A stretch of 64,000 nucleotides of DNA from Candidatus Aegiribacteria sp. MLS_C (lineage in GTDB: Bacteria; Fermentibacterota; Fermentibacteria; Fermentibacterales; JCC-6), in NCBI GenBank assembly GCA_002030045.1, contig LQBI01000013.1, positions 195,374 through 259,373 on the forward strand. Direction: 5' to 3'. Below are positions 25,750-33,991 of this stretch, one piece after another; within the stretch, counting starts at the first letter, position 1; each line of letters starts with the position of its first letter. Below the pieces are notes generated by a model. It was not told the origin of the DNA and did not search any database. It saw only the letters and a program-made list of their open reading frames with translations. A program made the position numbers and the translations under genes.

Positions 25750-27450
25750 TCACATCCTTCGAGGAGCGTTCACGCCCAGAATTCCCAGGAGGTCGGCGAT
25801 GCATCTCATGCAGGCCCTGCACAGCATCAGCCTGGAAGAGGATTCAAAGGGACGGTCTCCGTCCACGACCCTGACGTGCTGGTAGAACCTGTGGAAACCC
25901 GTGGCCAGGGAAGCCAGGATCTCGGTGAGCCTGTGGGGTTCCAGAGACTCCGCCGCCGCGGCAGTCTCCACAGGTATCGATTCCAGTAGACGCATCAGCT
26001 CCCTCTCGTGTACACCGGACAGGATATCCTCCATTCGGGGGTCGTACTCTTCGGGAACGTTCACGCCGGCGTCCTCCGCAGTCCGAAGTATCCCCGATAT
26101 CCTGGCATGGGCGTACTGGACGTAGTAGACGGGATTCTCGCTGGATTCCCGTCTGGCCAGGTCCAGGTCGAAGTCCATGTGGGCCTCCGCCCTCCTGGTG
26201 AGGAAGAGATACCTGGTCACGTCGGCGGAACCCACGTCCTCGACCAGTCTGGAAAGGGTGACATACTCCCCTGACCTTGTGGACATCTTTATCCTTTCGC
26301 CTCCACATAGGAGGGTCACGAACTGGTGTATGACCACCCTGAGCCTGCGCCTGACCTCATCCGCACCGAATATGGCCTCGAGGGCAGCGACGACGTCCCT
26401 GCTCGTATCCAGGTGATCGGATCCGAAGACGTCTACCAGGAGGTCGTACCCTCGACGGAACTTGTCCACATGGTAGGCGATGTCCGGCATCCTGTATGTG
26501 TAGCTCCCGTCCTCCCTGCGGATGACCCTGTCCTGTGGCCTTCCGAGTTCCGTGAACCTCAGCCAGAGCTTGTTCGAGGATCCCGGGTCGGAATAGACGA
26601 GGGACTCCCCGAAGGTACCGGTCCGCTTCAGCATGTGGATGGTCCTGTCCACGGCTTCCGGTATCAGCTCGCTCTCCGTGAAGAACCTGTCGTACCCTAT
26701 GCCGAGCAGCTCCAGGTCGCTCCGGATCATGTCCATCGCCCTCTTCTCGGCATAAGAGACGAACGTATCCCTGTCGGACTCCCATTCCAGTCCGTCACCG
26801 TACTCCGACCTGAGGTCCTCCGCCCATCCGGAAAGGTAGTTCCCCCGGTAACCGCCCTCCGGTATGTCGCTCTCTTCCCCTCCACGGTACCTGACCTCGA
26901 GGGAACGCCCGAGGAGTTCCATCTGCCTTCCGCCGTCGTTGTAGTAGTACTCCCTGCTCACCTTCCAGCCCATGGCCCCCAGCAGCCTGGAGATAGCGTC
27001 ACCAAGGACCGCCTGCCGGCAGTGCCCCACTGTCAGAGGTCCAGTGGGATTCGAACTCACGAACTCCACAAGAGCGGTCCTGCCCGCACCGAGGTCGGGG
27101 AGGTGGGGTCCCAGCCCCGAGACAGCCAGGCTGTGACAGTAGGACGCCAGGAAGGAGCCGGAAAGCGTTATGTTTATGAAACCGGGACCGTCCACCGTGA
27201 ACGAGGAGACGCCCGGGACGGGACCCAGTTCCTCGACGATCCTTCGGGCCACCTCCACGGGACCGGTCCGGACCTTCCTCGCCAGCTGCATTGCAACCTG
27301 GCAGGATAGGTCCCCGAATTCCGGATTGCTCGAGCTCGCCACCTCCGCCTGCTGATCGTCCTCAAGGACCTCCGGGCCCCAGATACGGTCGACCGCTTCG
27401 GCTATCATCCGGGCCAGACCGTCCCTCATCCGTGACGGGTCAGGGATCAT
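25750..27450 (-). CDS. argS: Arginyl-tRNA synthetase
   Basis: About 566 residues. Class I synthetase: SSNPTGPLTVGHCRQAVLGD holds the HIGH-equivalent (VGHCRQ), INITLS is the N-terminal Add1 domain end, and the KMSKS-like loop is KMSTRSGEYVTL. The C-terminal anticodon-binding helical domain ends ...LCRACMRCIADLLGILGV. ATG 27450 has AAGAGG upstream; ATG 27471 lies further inside rsfS. Overlaps the rsfS end. Confidence 0.95.
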   Translation of the reverse strand: MIPDPSRMRDGLARMIAEAVDRIWGPEVLEDDQQAEVASSSNPEFGDLSCQVAMQLARKVRTGPVEVARRIVEELGPVPGVSSFTVDGPGFINITLSGSFLASYCHSLAVSGLGPHLPDLGAGRTALVEFVSSNPTGPLTVGHCRQAVLGDAISRLLGAMGWKVSREYYYNDGGRQMELLGRSLEVRYRGGEESDIPEGGYRGNYLSGWAEDLRSEYGDGLEWESDRDTFVSYAEKRAMDMIRSDLELLGIGYDRFFTESELIPEAVDRTIHMLKRTGTFGESLVYSDPGSSNKLWLRFTELGRPQDRVIRREDGSYTYRMPDIAYHVDKFRRGYDLLVDVFGSDHLDTSRDVVAALEAIFGADEVRRRLRVVIHQFVTLLCGGERIKMSTRSGEYVTLSRLVEDVGSADVTRYLFLTRRAEAHMDFDLDLARRESSENPVYYVQYAHARISGILRTAEDAGVNVPEEYDPRMEDILSGVHERELMRLLESIPVETAAAAESLEPHRLTEILASLATGFHRFYQHVRVVDGDRPFESSSRLMLCRACMRCIADLLGILGVNAPRRM

Positions 27451-27826
27451 TCCCGTCCTCTTCATCTTCATCGCGCACGGTTTCCCCGTCGTCGTATTCT
27501 ATCCTGGGAACGTCGCTCCAGAGCATCTCGAGGTTGTAGTACTCCCTCCTGTCCGGAAGGAATATGTGCACCACCAGGTCCAGGAAGTCCAGCAGTATCC
27601 AGCTCCCCTCATCGTAACCCTCCGAATGGTGCCTCACGAAACCCAGTCCCCTCGCGGTCTCCTCCACGTGGTCCGCTATGGCCCTGGCCTGAATGCGGTT
27701 CTCGGCGGTCACGATGAGGAACGCTTCCATCGTGAGAGGCACCTGGCTCATGTCCAGGGCCACCACGCGGGTCCCGTGCCTCTGGAAAACTGCTTCCACC
27801 AGGGAATCAAGGACGTCAGTCGACAA
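27440..27826 (-). CDS. rsfS: Ribosomal silencing factor
   Basis: About 128 residues. The family core is VVALDMSQVPLTMEAFLIVTAENRIQARAIADHVEE and YDEGSWILLDFLDLVVHIFLPDRREYYNLEMLW. It binds ribosomal protein uL14 and blocks subunit joining in starved cells. TTG 27826 has GGAGG with a 6-bp gap; the TTG at 27832 is too close to that site. The end is very acidic (DEDEEDGNDP) and overlaps argS. Confidence 0.92.
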   Translation of the reverse strand: MSTDVLDSLVEAVFQRHGTRVVALDMSQVPLTMEAFLIVTAENRIQARAIADHVEETARGLGFVRHHSEGYDEGSWILLDFLDLVVHIFLPDRREYYNLEMLWSDVPRIEYDDGETVRDEDEEDGNDP

Positions 27827-27855
27827 GTTCAACCTCCAAGCTCTGTATCGGGTAT

Positions 27856-28365
27856 CTAGTCAGCGAATCGCGGGTCTTCCCCAAGGTCACTCCCCAGGCA
27901 GACCGTCACGTCCACGGCGGGGGCCTGTCCCCCCCCGGGGACCTCCCATACTATGCGGTCTTCAGGCAGCCCCAGTATCCCCGCCACCGCCGCGGCAGAG
28001 GACAGGTCCTCCAGATGGGAGACGATGATGGTCTCCGAAAAGGGTTTGCCTTCAGCGTCCAAAGGATCGAAGGGGGCCATTATGACTGTGGAATCGGAGG
28101 AGGAGCGCAGCAGCTTCATCTGCGTCCTCCCTGCAAGACCGTCGACGAAGGTCCCGTTCAGCACGAGAACCCTTATGGTGTCCGGTACCGTAAGAGCAAC
28201 GGGCTCGGGCTGGGGTCCTGGAACGGGGTCCGTTGCCTCGGGGACCGGATCCGGCGTACCGTCTTCCCGGGTGCCGGGAGGGGGTACCAGAATTGTCACC
28301 GCCACAACGGAGGCGGCGAGGGAGGCTATTATCCATCTCCAGGGGAAACCGCCGGCTGCCGTCAT
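27856..28365 (-). CDS. Membrane-anchored LytR_C-domain protein
   Basis: 169 residues: one N-terminal membrane segment (WIIASLAASVVAVTILV), a Pro/Glu-rich linker (~30-55), then a domain with IRVLVLNGTFVDGLAGRTQMKLL that matches the LytR/CpsA/Psr C-terminal domain. The catalytic LCP domain is absent. The gene lies between HIT and rsfS, a common location for lytR-like genes next to rsfS. Role unknown; extracytoplasmic. The start overlaps the HIT stop. Confidence 0.72.
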   Translation of the reverse strand: MTAAGGFPWRWIIASLAASVVAVTILVPPPGTREDGTPDPVPEATDPVPGPQPEPVALTVPDTIRVLVLNGTFVDGLAGRTQMKLLRSSSDSTVIMAPFDPLDAEGKPFSETIIVSHLEDLSSAAAVAGILGLPEDRIVWEVPGGGQAPAVDVTVCLGSDLGEDPRFAD

Positions 28366-28859
28366 TCCTCCTTCCCCCCGTTGAAGAAGGGAACCAGTCT
28401 CGAATAGCTGTCATCGAGGGAGGCTGACAGTACCCGGGTCGATCCTACCGTGCTCATGAAGTTGGTGTCGCCGGACCATCTGGGAAGCATGTGGACATGA
28501 ATGTGACCCTCGATCCCGGCACCGGCGCAGCTCCCAAGGTTCCAGCCGCCGTTCATCCCCATGCATCCCATGCCCTTTGCCAGTGCCCCCTCGCACCTTG
28601 CCATGAGGCTCATCATCGTCTCGCTCTCCTCGCTGCTGAGTCCCGAGAGGTCCGGCACATGCCTCAGGGGGACTATCATGAGGTGGCCGTTTATGTAGGG
28701 ATACCTGTTGAGGACCACGAAGACCGGGCCTTCCCTGTGGAGCACGTAGTTCTCACGGTCACTGCCGGCCTCGGAACCGATGAGGCAGAGGACGCATTCG
28801 GCGCCTGCGCCGCCTCCGGTTACGTATTCCCTCCTCCATGGAGCATAAAGCCGTTTCAT
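28362..28859 (-). CDS. HIT-family nucleotide hydrolase/phosphorylase
   Basis: 165 residues from an ATG overlapping the glmU-like stop (ATGA). The N-terminus MKRLYAPWRREYV with CVLC is typical of Ap4A phosphorylase-like HIT proteins; the histidine triad is HIHVHMLPRW. It probably splits dinucleoside polyphosphates or AMP conjugates. GHLMIVPLRHVPDL is the conserved strand before the triad. Confidence 0.9.
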   Translation of the reverse strand: MKRLYAPWRREYVTGGGAGAECVLCLIGSEAGSDRENYVLHREGPVFVVLNRYPYINGHLMIVPLRHVPDLSGLSSEESETMMSLMARCEGALAKGMGCMGMNGGWNLGSCAGAGIEGHIHVHMLPRWSGDTNFMSTVGSTRVLSASLDDSYSRLVPFFNGGKEE

Positions 28860-29812
28860 GCCGGGCCTTCCCATCCCATTACCGTGTAGGGTTCGATGAC
28901 ACTGCCGGCCTCCACGGTACGGTCTTCTATCACGCAGCCGTCACCGATCCTGCAGCCGTCTCCGATCACTGTACCGCCCGAGAGCCTGACGGACCTGCCT
29001 ATGAAGACTCCCGTGCCTATTCCCACGGATTCCTCGATCCAGACCGATCCGGGATCGGGGATGTCCACCCCCTCGAGGAGATGCCGTGTGACGACCTTCT
29101 CCCTGAGGTGGTCCGTGGCCCTGGAAAGCTGCACCCTGTCGTTGATCCCGGAAACCTCCATGTAGTCTGCGGCCTTCACCGCGATGCATTCCAGTCCCAT
29201 GGCTGCCGCCGCTGACACGGTATCGGTGAGGTAGAACTCACCCTGGTCGTTGTCCCTGTCAACCCGTTGCAGCAATTCGGGCAGAAGGCCTCCGTCGAAG
29301 GACATGAGCCCGGTGTTGATCTCGCCGATACCGAGCTGTTCGGGACTGCAGTCCCTGTCCTCCACGATGCCTCTCAGCGCGGTGCCTTCACGGAGAACCC
29401 TTCCGTACCCGGCAGTCTCAGGCGGCTCCGCCGTCAGGATTGCCACCGCGGCTCCCGTTTCCCGGCGCCTTTCCTCGAGCATGCAGATGGTGGAACTCTC
29501 GAGCAGCGGCACGTCGCCGAGAAGAATCGTGAAGCTGTCAGCTGCTGCGCCTTCGATGCCGCACGACACGGCGTGAGCCGTTCCCAGCTGTTCCTCCTGC
29601 ACCGCCCACCTTATTCCGTGTCGCCTGAGGATCGGGATCACCAGATCCCTGCCGTGACCAACTACCACGACGGGATCTTCAAGCCCGGCCGCCAGCGCCT
29701 GCCTTACTACCCTGAGCACCATCGGTTCGCCCAGGACCGGGTGTACCACCTTCGGCAGTTCCGATCTCATCCTCTTCCCCTGTCCGGCGGCGAGGATGAC
29801 GCAGGCGGTCAT
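28856..29812 (-). CDS. Shortened GlmU-like UDP-GlcNAc pyrophosphorylase
   Basis: 318 residues, against ~450 for bifunctional GlmU. The uridyltransferase domain is complete: CVILAAGQGKRMRSELPKVVHPVLG, QEEQLGTAHAV, LLGDVPLL, YGRVLR and GEFYLTD, ending with the linker helix VSGINDRVQLSRA. Only about five turns of left-handed beta-helix follow (IGTGVFIGRSVRLSGGTVIGDGCRIGDGCVIED), and the acetyltransferase active site is missing. It should make UDP-sugar from sugar-1-phosphate; acetylation must come from another enzyme. Confidence 0.85.
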   Translation of the reverse strand: MTACVILAAGQGKRMRSELPKVVHPVLGEPMVLRVVRQALAAGLEDPVVVVGHGRDLVIPILRRHGIRWAVQEEQLGTAHAVSCGIEGAAADSFTILLGDVPLLESSTICMLEERRRETGAAVAILTAEPPETAGYGRVLREGTALRGIVEDRDCSPEQLGIGEINTGLMSFDGGLLPELLQRVDRDNDQGEFYLTDTVSAAAAMGLECIAVKAADYMEVSGINDRVQLSRATDHLREKVVTRHLLEGVDIPDPGSVWIEESVGIGTGVFIGRSVRLSGGTVIGDGCRIGDGCVIEDRTVEAGSVIEPYTVMGWEGPA

Positions 29813-30168
29813 GTATCCAGCAGACTCGGGTTCAGATTGCGGTCGTCTGCGACTATCACCCTGGGACGGGGAGGGGTCTCGTCCCCTGCCACCCAGACGA
29901 ACTGGAGCACTATGGCCCTGTCCCCGATATGCACCAGTCTGGCCGCGGCTCCGTTGATACAGACCGTGCCGCTTCCCCTCGCGCCTTCCAGTACGTAGGT
30001 CTCGAATCGCTTGCCACTGTCAAGATCGGCAACCAGCACCCGCTCTCCCGGCATTATGCCGGACATGTCCAGAAGGTCGACATCCAGGGTTATGGACCCG
30101 ACGTAGTCGAGATCGGCTTCGGTTATCACCACTCTGTGGAGCTTTGCTCCAAGGAAGCACCTGTACAA
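29809..30168 (-). CDS. panD: Aspartate 1-decarboxylase
   Basis: 119 residues. Proenzyme with the self-cleavage site YVGSITLD (pyruvoyl forms from the Ser) and KLHRVVITEADLDYVGS. Makes beta-alanine for pantothenate. TTG 30168 is preferred: AAGGAG lies upstream and the N-terminus (MYRCFLGAKLHR) matches family length; the GTG at 30192, overlapping the panC stop, is the alternative. Overlaps the glmU-like start. Confidence 0.92.
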   Translation of the reverse strand: MYRCFLGAKLHRVVITEADLDYVGSITLDVDLLDMSGIMPGERVLVADLDSGKRFETYVLEGARGSGTVCINGAAARLVHIGDRAIVLQFVWVAGDETPPRPRVIVADDRNLNPSLLDT

Positions 30169-30188
30169 ATGAGACTCCTTCCTCAGGA

Positions 30189-31064
30189 TCACTGCCCCCT
30201 GGGGGGCACCGGGGCTTCAAGTTCCATGTTGTCGATCAGCCTCGTCCTTCCGAAATATACAGCAACGGCAAGCAGACCGTTTGGGCTGATCCTTCCGACG
30301 GGCTTCAGGCTCAGAGGATCCACCAGCTCCAGATACTGGATCCTTGCCAGAGGGGCTTCCTCAATGGTCTGCCTGGCCGCCTCCAGTATCCTGCCCGCGT
30401 CGGTCTCGCCCCGGGCTGCCATTCCTGCTGCCTCGACAAGTGCACGATGGATCGCCGTCGCCTGTGCCCTCTCTTCCTCCTTCAAGTACCGGTTCCTTGA
30501 ACTCATGGCAAGACCGTCGGGTTCCCTGACCGTCTCCGATCCCTCTATTCTGACACCGAGCCTCAGGTCCCCGGTCATCCTCCTGATGACCGCCAGCTGC
30601 TGCGCGTCCTTTCTTCCGAAGACCGCAAAATGCGGGGTCACCATTCCGAAGAGTATCGCAACAACGGTGGACACCCCGTCGAAGTGTCCCGGGCGGTACC
30701 TCCCGCAGAGGCCCTCGGTCAGGCCCGAGACATGTACGGTAGTGGCGTGGCCTTCAGGATACACGTCATCCTCCGACGGCGTGAAGACGCAGTGGGCGCC
30801 GGCCTTCCCCAGCAGTCGAAGGTCCTCCTCCAGGGTCCTGGGGTACCTGTCCAGGTCCTCTCCCGGTCCGAACTGTTTGGGGTTTACGAATATGGAGACC
30901 ACTACCCTGTCCCCGAGCATGATAGCCCTTTTCACCAGGCTGAGATGCCCTTCATGGAGAGCCCCCATTGTGGGGACGAATCCGACCTCCAGCCCTTCGT
31001 CCCGCCACCGGGCTGAGAGCATCCGCATCTCGTCGGGATCAGATATCCTGACGACGGAGTTCAC
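30189..31064 (-). CDS. panC: Pantoate--beta-alanine ligase
   Basis: 291 residues. ATP-binding PTMGALHEGHLSLV, VVVSIFVNPKQFGPGEDLDRYPR, FGRKDAQQLAVIRRM and MSSRNRYL are family signatures. It joins pantoate and panD's beta-alanine to pantothenate. The start is four bases inside the deoxynucleoside kinase end (ATGA). panB is not in the window. Confidence 0.95.
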   Translation of the reverse strand: MNSVVRISDPDEMRMLSARWRDEGLEVGFVPTMGALHEGHLSLVKRAIMLGDRVVVSIFVNPKQFGPGEDLDRYPRTLEEDLRLLGKAGAHCVFTPSEDDVYPEGHATTVHVSGLTEGLCGRYRPGHFDGVSTVVAILFGMVTPHFAVFGRKDAQQLAVIRRMTGDLRLGVRIEGSETVREPDGLAMSSRNRYLKEEERAQATAIHRALVEAAGMAARGETDAGRILEAARQTIEEAPLARIQYLELVDPLSLKPVGRISPNGLLAVAVYFGRTRLIDNMELEAPVPPRGQ

Positions 31065-31687
31065 CTCCTGCCGCCCAGTCTGGGCACGAAACTCTCCACT
31101 CCTCCCGAATGGCCCGCTATCGCCTCGAGGAGACGGCTGAAGTCCTCCCCGTGGCGCCTGAAGTCGGCATGGTCTGTATTGACCACCAGGGTGGGGTGCT
31201 TCCTGGCCCTGAAGAAGTAGTCGTTGTAGGCATCGGTAAGCTGCTGCAGGTACGATCTGCCTATGTCCGTCTCGAAGGGTCTGCCCCTGCTTGATATCCT
31301 TCTCAGGAGGGAATCGCAGGAGGCCTGCAGGTAGATGACAAGGTCAGGCTGCGGAACGTCATGGTCCAGTACCGAACAGAGCTTCTCGTAAAGGGCGAAT
31401 TCGTCGTCCTGCAGGTTGATGGATGCGAATATCCTGTCCTTGGCGAACATATAGTCGGCCACCAGCCTGCGGCTGAAGAGGTCCAGCTGCGCCAGCTTCC
31501 TCTGCTGCCTGTACCTGCTGAGCATGAAGAAGAGCTGCGTCTGGAAGGCCCAGGCCCTCCTGTTACGGTAGAACCTCTCCAGGAACGGGTTCTCCTCCAC
31601 CTCCTCCAGGACGGTCTCAGCCTTCCAGCTGGCGGCGAGGAGGTTGCACACCGTGGTCTTCCCCACTCCTATGGGGCCTTCCACCAC
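31061..31687 (-). CDS. Deoxynucleoside kinase (dAdo/dCyd type)
   Basis: 208 residues. P-loop VEGPIGVGKTT at the very start, LVADYMFAKDRIFA (DRS/ERS-like region), then the lid SSRGRPFETDIGRSYLQQL. It phosphorylates deoxynucleosides in salvage. The start is GTG (GTGGTGGAA); the preceding strand residues YV would usually be included, so a slightly longer protein using a rare start inside folK cannot be excluded. Often found next to folK, as here. Confidence 0.9.
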   Translation of the reverse strand: MVEGPIGVGKTTVCNLLAASWKAETVLEEVEENPFLERFYRNRRAWAFQTQLFFMLSRYRQQRKLAQLDLFSRRLVADYMFAKDRIFASINLQDDEFALYEKLCSVLDHDVPQPDLVIYLQASCDSLLRRISSRGRPFETDIGRSYLQQLTDAYNDYFFRARKHPTLVVNTDHADFRRHGEDFSRLLEAIAGHSGGVESFVPRLGGRR

Positions 31688-31707
31688 AACATACCTGAGA
31701 GGGGGTG

Positions 31708-32229
31708 TCAGTTCCGCACCTCCCAGAAGCAGCCGCTGTCAGGCTTCTCCAGCACCAGTTCCGCACCGCCCCCTTCCCCGCATTCATTCAGCAGTTCTTC
31801 GGCCGTAGCCCCCAGCCCCGGCACCTTTTCCACCCATACCTCGGCCAGGGGCTCGAGGACGAACCTGCGCCTTCCGATCCCGGGATGGGGCAGGATGAGC
31901 TTCGGACCGGACCTGGTCTCATCGCCGAAGAAGAGAAGGTCGATATCTATGGTCCTCGAGGAGTTGTTCTTTTCTATTCTGGACCCCAGGAGTATCTCCG
32001 CCTCCCGGCAGCTGCACTGCAGTTCCTCCGAGGAACCGTAGAAATTACCGACCATGACGCAGTTGTAGAAGTTATCTCCCCCGACGCCCTCCCCTGGTTC
32101 GGTCTCGTAGATACCGGAGAGCCTGAAGCGGCCCATCCCGGGACGTGTAAGGATGTACCTCACCGCTTCGGTCAGATTCTCCAGTCGGTCTCCCAGGTTG
32201 CTGCCCATTCCCAGGGCGAATTCAGCCAT
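31708..32229 (-). CDS. folK: 6-hydroxymethyl-dihydropterin pyrophosphokinase
   Basis: 173 residues. FALGMGSNLGDRLENL, GIYETEP, NFYNCVMVG, RTIDIDLLFFG (metal Asp pair) and LPHPGIGRRRFVLEPLAEV are HPPK signatures. Folate pathway enzyme acting after folB, whose end it overlaps by 8 bp. ATG 32229 gives the normal N-terminus; ATG 32250 is the alternative. Confidence 0.93.
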   Translation of the reverse strand: MAEFALGMGSNLGDRLENLTEAVRYILTRPGMGRFRLSGIYETEPGEGVGGDNFYNCVMVGNFYGSSEELQCSCREAEILLGSRIEKNNSSRTIDIDLLFFGDETRSGPKLILPHPGIGRRRFVLEPLAEVWVEKVPGLGATAEELLNECGEGGGAELVLEKPDSGCFWEVRN

Positions 32230-32605
32230 CTTCGCCTCCGGTTCCTTCATCCGACCCGCCCTGGACGGTTACGGCCGCGCTCCGGAGCCTCAGACCGGCG
32301 GGAGGGAAGGGCTTGCTGACCCTCACGGACCATACGCCGCCTTTGAATTCCCCTGTGAGTAGACGAAGAACGTCCGCGGCAAGGTCCTCTATGTAATCGT
32401 AGTCGGATCCCTGCAGCCCGGCCAGCCTGTGGCAGACATCCCCGTAGTCAATTGCGGGAGGGCTGCCGAGTTCCCCTGTCCAGGATATGTCCAGGGGCAC
32501 GTCCCTTTCAGAGAGCTTCTCTTCGGGGAGCACCCCCAGTCTCAGACGCAGCACAAGGCCCTGCAGGTCCAGCCTTCCCCTCACTTCATACCCTTCTTCA
32601 GCCAT
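32222..32605 (-). CDS. folB: Dihydroneopterin aldolase
   Basis: About 127 residues. LDLQGLVLRLRLGVLPEEKLSERDVPLDIS, then IDYGDVCHRL and YDYIEDLAADVLRLL match the FolB tunnel-fold; the DYGDV block and the E of YIEDLA are conserved. It forms 6-hydroxymethyl-dihydropterin, the folK substrate. The start is inside the dapL end. The usual glutamate-rich N-terminal motif is a little divergent, so the call rests partly on adjacency. Confidence 0.85.
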   Translation of the reverse strand: MAEEGYEVRGRLDLQGLVLRLRLGVLPEEKLSERDVPLDISWTGELGSPPAIDYGDVCHRLAGLQGSDYDYIEDLAADVLRLLTGEFKGGVWSVRVSKPFPPAGLRLRSAAVTVQGGSDEGTGGEDG

Positions 32606-33807
32606 GCCTTTATCCTGTGGCTGTAGAGTTCCTTCTGCTCGAGCCTGCCCACGGCCTGGTGAATGGAATCCTCCGGTATCGTGAGCGCGAAGCGGACGTA
32701 GCCTTCTCCGAACGTTCCGAAACCGCTTCCCGGCGTCACAATGATACCGGTATGGGATATAAGCTTCCTCGCGAAGGTCATCGATTCCGTCCCTCTGGGA
32801 AGCCTTACCCATACATAGAAGGTCCCCGGCGAGTCGCAGACGTCCCAGTCAAGTTTCTTGAGTCCGGCGACAAGGACTTCCCTGCGTCTGGCGTATATGT
32901 CGAAATAGCCGGCTATGTTCGACCTGAGGGCAGCCTCACCCGCCTTCTGGATGGCGGTGAAGACTCCGGAGTCGATGTTCTCCTTGGCCCCCATGAACGC
33001 TCTAACCAGGTTCGTGCCTCCCACCACGAATCCTATGCGCCAGCCGGTCATGTTGAATGTCTTGGACAGGCTGTGGAACTCCAGGCATACGTCGCCCGCC
33101 CCGGGTATCTGAAGGAAGGAGGCCGGAGGTCTTCCGTCAAAACGGATATGGCTGTAGGAGTTGTCACTGATGATGAGGACGTCCTCGCGGCGTGCCCATT
33201 CCACTATCCTCTGAATCTGGTCAAGGGTGATGACCGCACCGGTGGGATTGTTGGGATAGTTCAGGAAGACCAGCCTCGTCCCCGCGACCACTTCCCTTGC
33301 CATGGCGCCGAAATCTGGCAGGAACCCGTTCTCCCTCTGAAGCGGGAGGTCTACCGGTACGGCGTCCGCCAGGATTGCGGATGCCCTGTAGACCGGATAA
33401 CCCGGATTGGGGACCAGGACTATGTCCCCGGGGTTGCAGAAGAAGATGGGAACATGGGCGAGGCCCTCCTTCGTGCCTATCACGGCGCCGACATCCAGAC
33501 CGTCCTCCACCGCCACTCCGAACTGCTCCCTCATCCAGTTCCTTGCGGCCTCCCTGAAGAATTCGCTGCCCGTCCCCTTCGGGTATCTGTGGTATGCAGG
33601 CACTTCAACCGCATCCCTGGCAGCCCTGAGTATGTGTTCCGGTGTGGGCATGTCAGGGTCGCCTATTCCGAAATCGATCAGCTCCATACCCTTCTTCAGG
33701 GCAGCCTCCTTCTGCCTGTCGATCTCGGCGAACAGGTACGGAGGGAGCATGCTCACCCTCTCGGAAGCCGTGACTACCACCCTCCTGCCCTTCCTATTGT
33801 CTTTCAA
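32581..33807 (-). CDS. dapL: LL-diaminopimelate aminotransferase-like PLP enzyme
   Basis: 408 residues. Fold-type I aminotransferase: YPKGTGSEFFREAARNWM, GTKEGLAHVPIFFCNPGD, YPNNPTGA, and SLSKTFNMTGWRIGF with the PLP Lys. The GTKEGLAH block favours DapL over aspartate aminotransferase. It converts tetrahydrodipicolinate to LL-diaminopimelate for lysine and peptidoglycan. First gene of the long minus-strand run. Confidence 0.87.
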   Translation of the reverse strand: MKDNRKGRRVVVTASERVSMLPPYLFAEIDRQKEAALKKGMELIDFGIGDPDMPTPEHILRAARDAVEVPAYHRYPKGTGSEFFREAARNWMREQFGVAVEDGLDVGAVIGTKEGLAHVPIFFCNPGDIVLVPNPGYPVYRASAILADAVPVDLPLQRENGFLPDFGAMAREVVAGTRLVFLNYPNNPTGAVITLDQIQRIVEWARREDVLIISDNSYSHIRFDGRPPASFLQIPGAGDVCLEFHSLSKTFNMTGWRIGFVVGGTNLVRAFMGAKENIDSGVFTAIQKAGEAALRSNIAGYFDIYARRREVLVAGLKKLDWDVCDSPGTFYVWVRLPRGTESMTFARKLISHTGIIVTPGSGFGTFGEGYVRFALTIPEDSIHQAVGRLEQKELYSHRIKAWLKKGMK

Positions 33808-33862
33808 ATCGACCTCTTCCGTGGAAATCCGCGGGATGGGACCGCACTTCTCTTCGGTGGCT

Positions 33863-33868
33863 AATATA
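33863..33868 (-). promoter_or_regulatory. Candidate -10 box for the 18-33.8 kb minus-strand operon
   Basis: TATATT on the minus strand, about 56 bp upstream of the dapL ATG, in an otherwise GC-rich spacer. It matches the boxes seen at 3509, 33948, 40435 and near 46440-46465. Confidence 0.4.
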
Positions 33869-33947
33869 CCAACCGAGGGCCATCACCGTAAGAGCATGAT
33901 CGACCGACCCTTGTGACCAGCTGCTGCATTCCCGTCACCGGGGCGGT

Positions 33948-33953
33948 TATATT
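33948..33953 (+). promoter_or_regulatory. Candidate -10 box for oligopeptidase B-like gene
   Basis: GGTTATATTCCC about 40 bp upstream of the ATG at 33992, which itself has CGGAGGTAG. Same box type as the others in this window. Confidence 0.4.
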
Positions 33954-33991
33954 CCCCCGTTCCCTTCAACCAGTACCCGGACGGAGGTAGT

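Noticed and set aside
32452-33864. 470-residue plus-strand open frame
   Set aside because: Shadow of dapL and folB.
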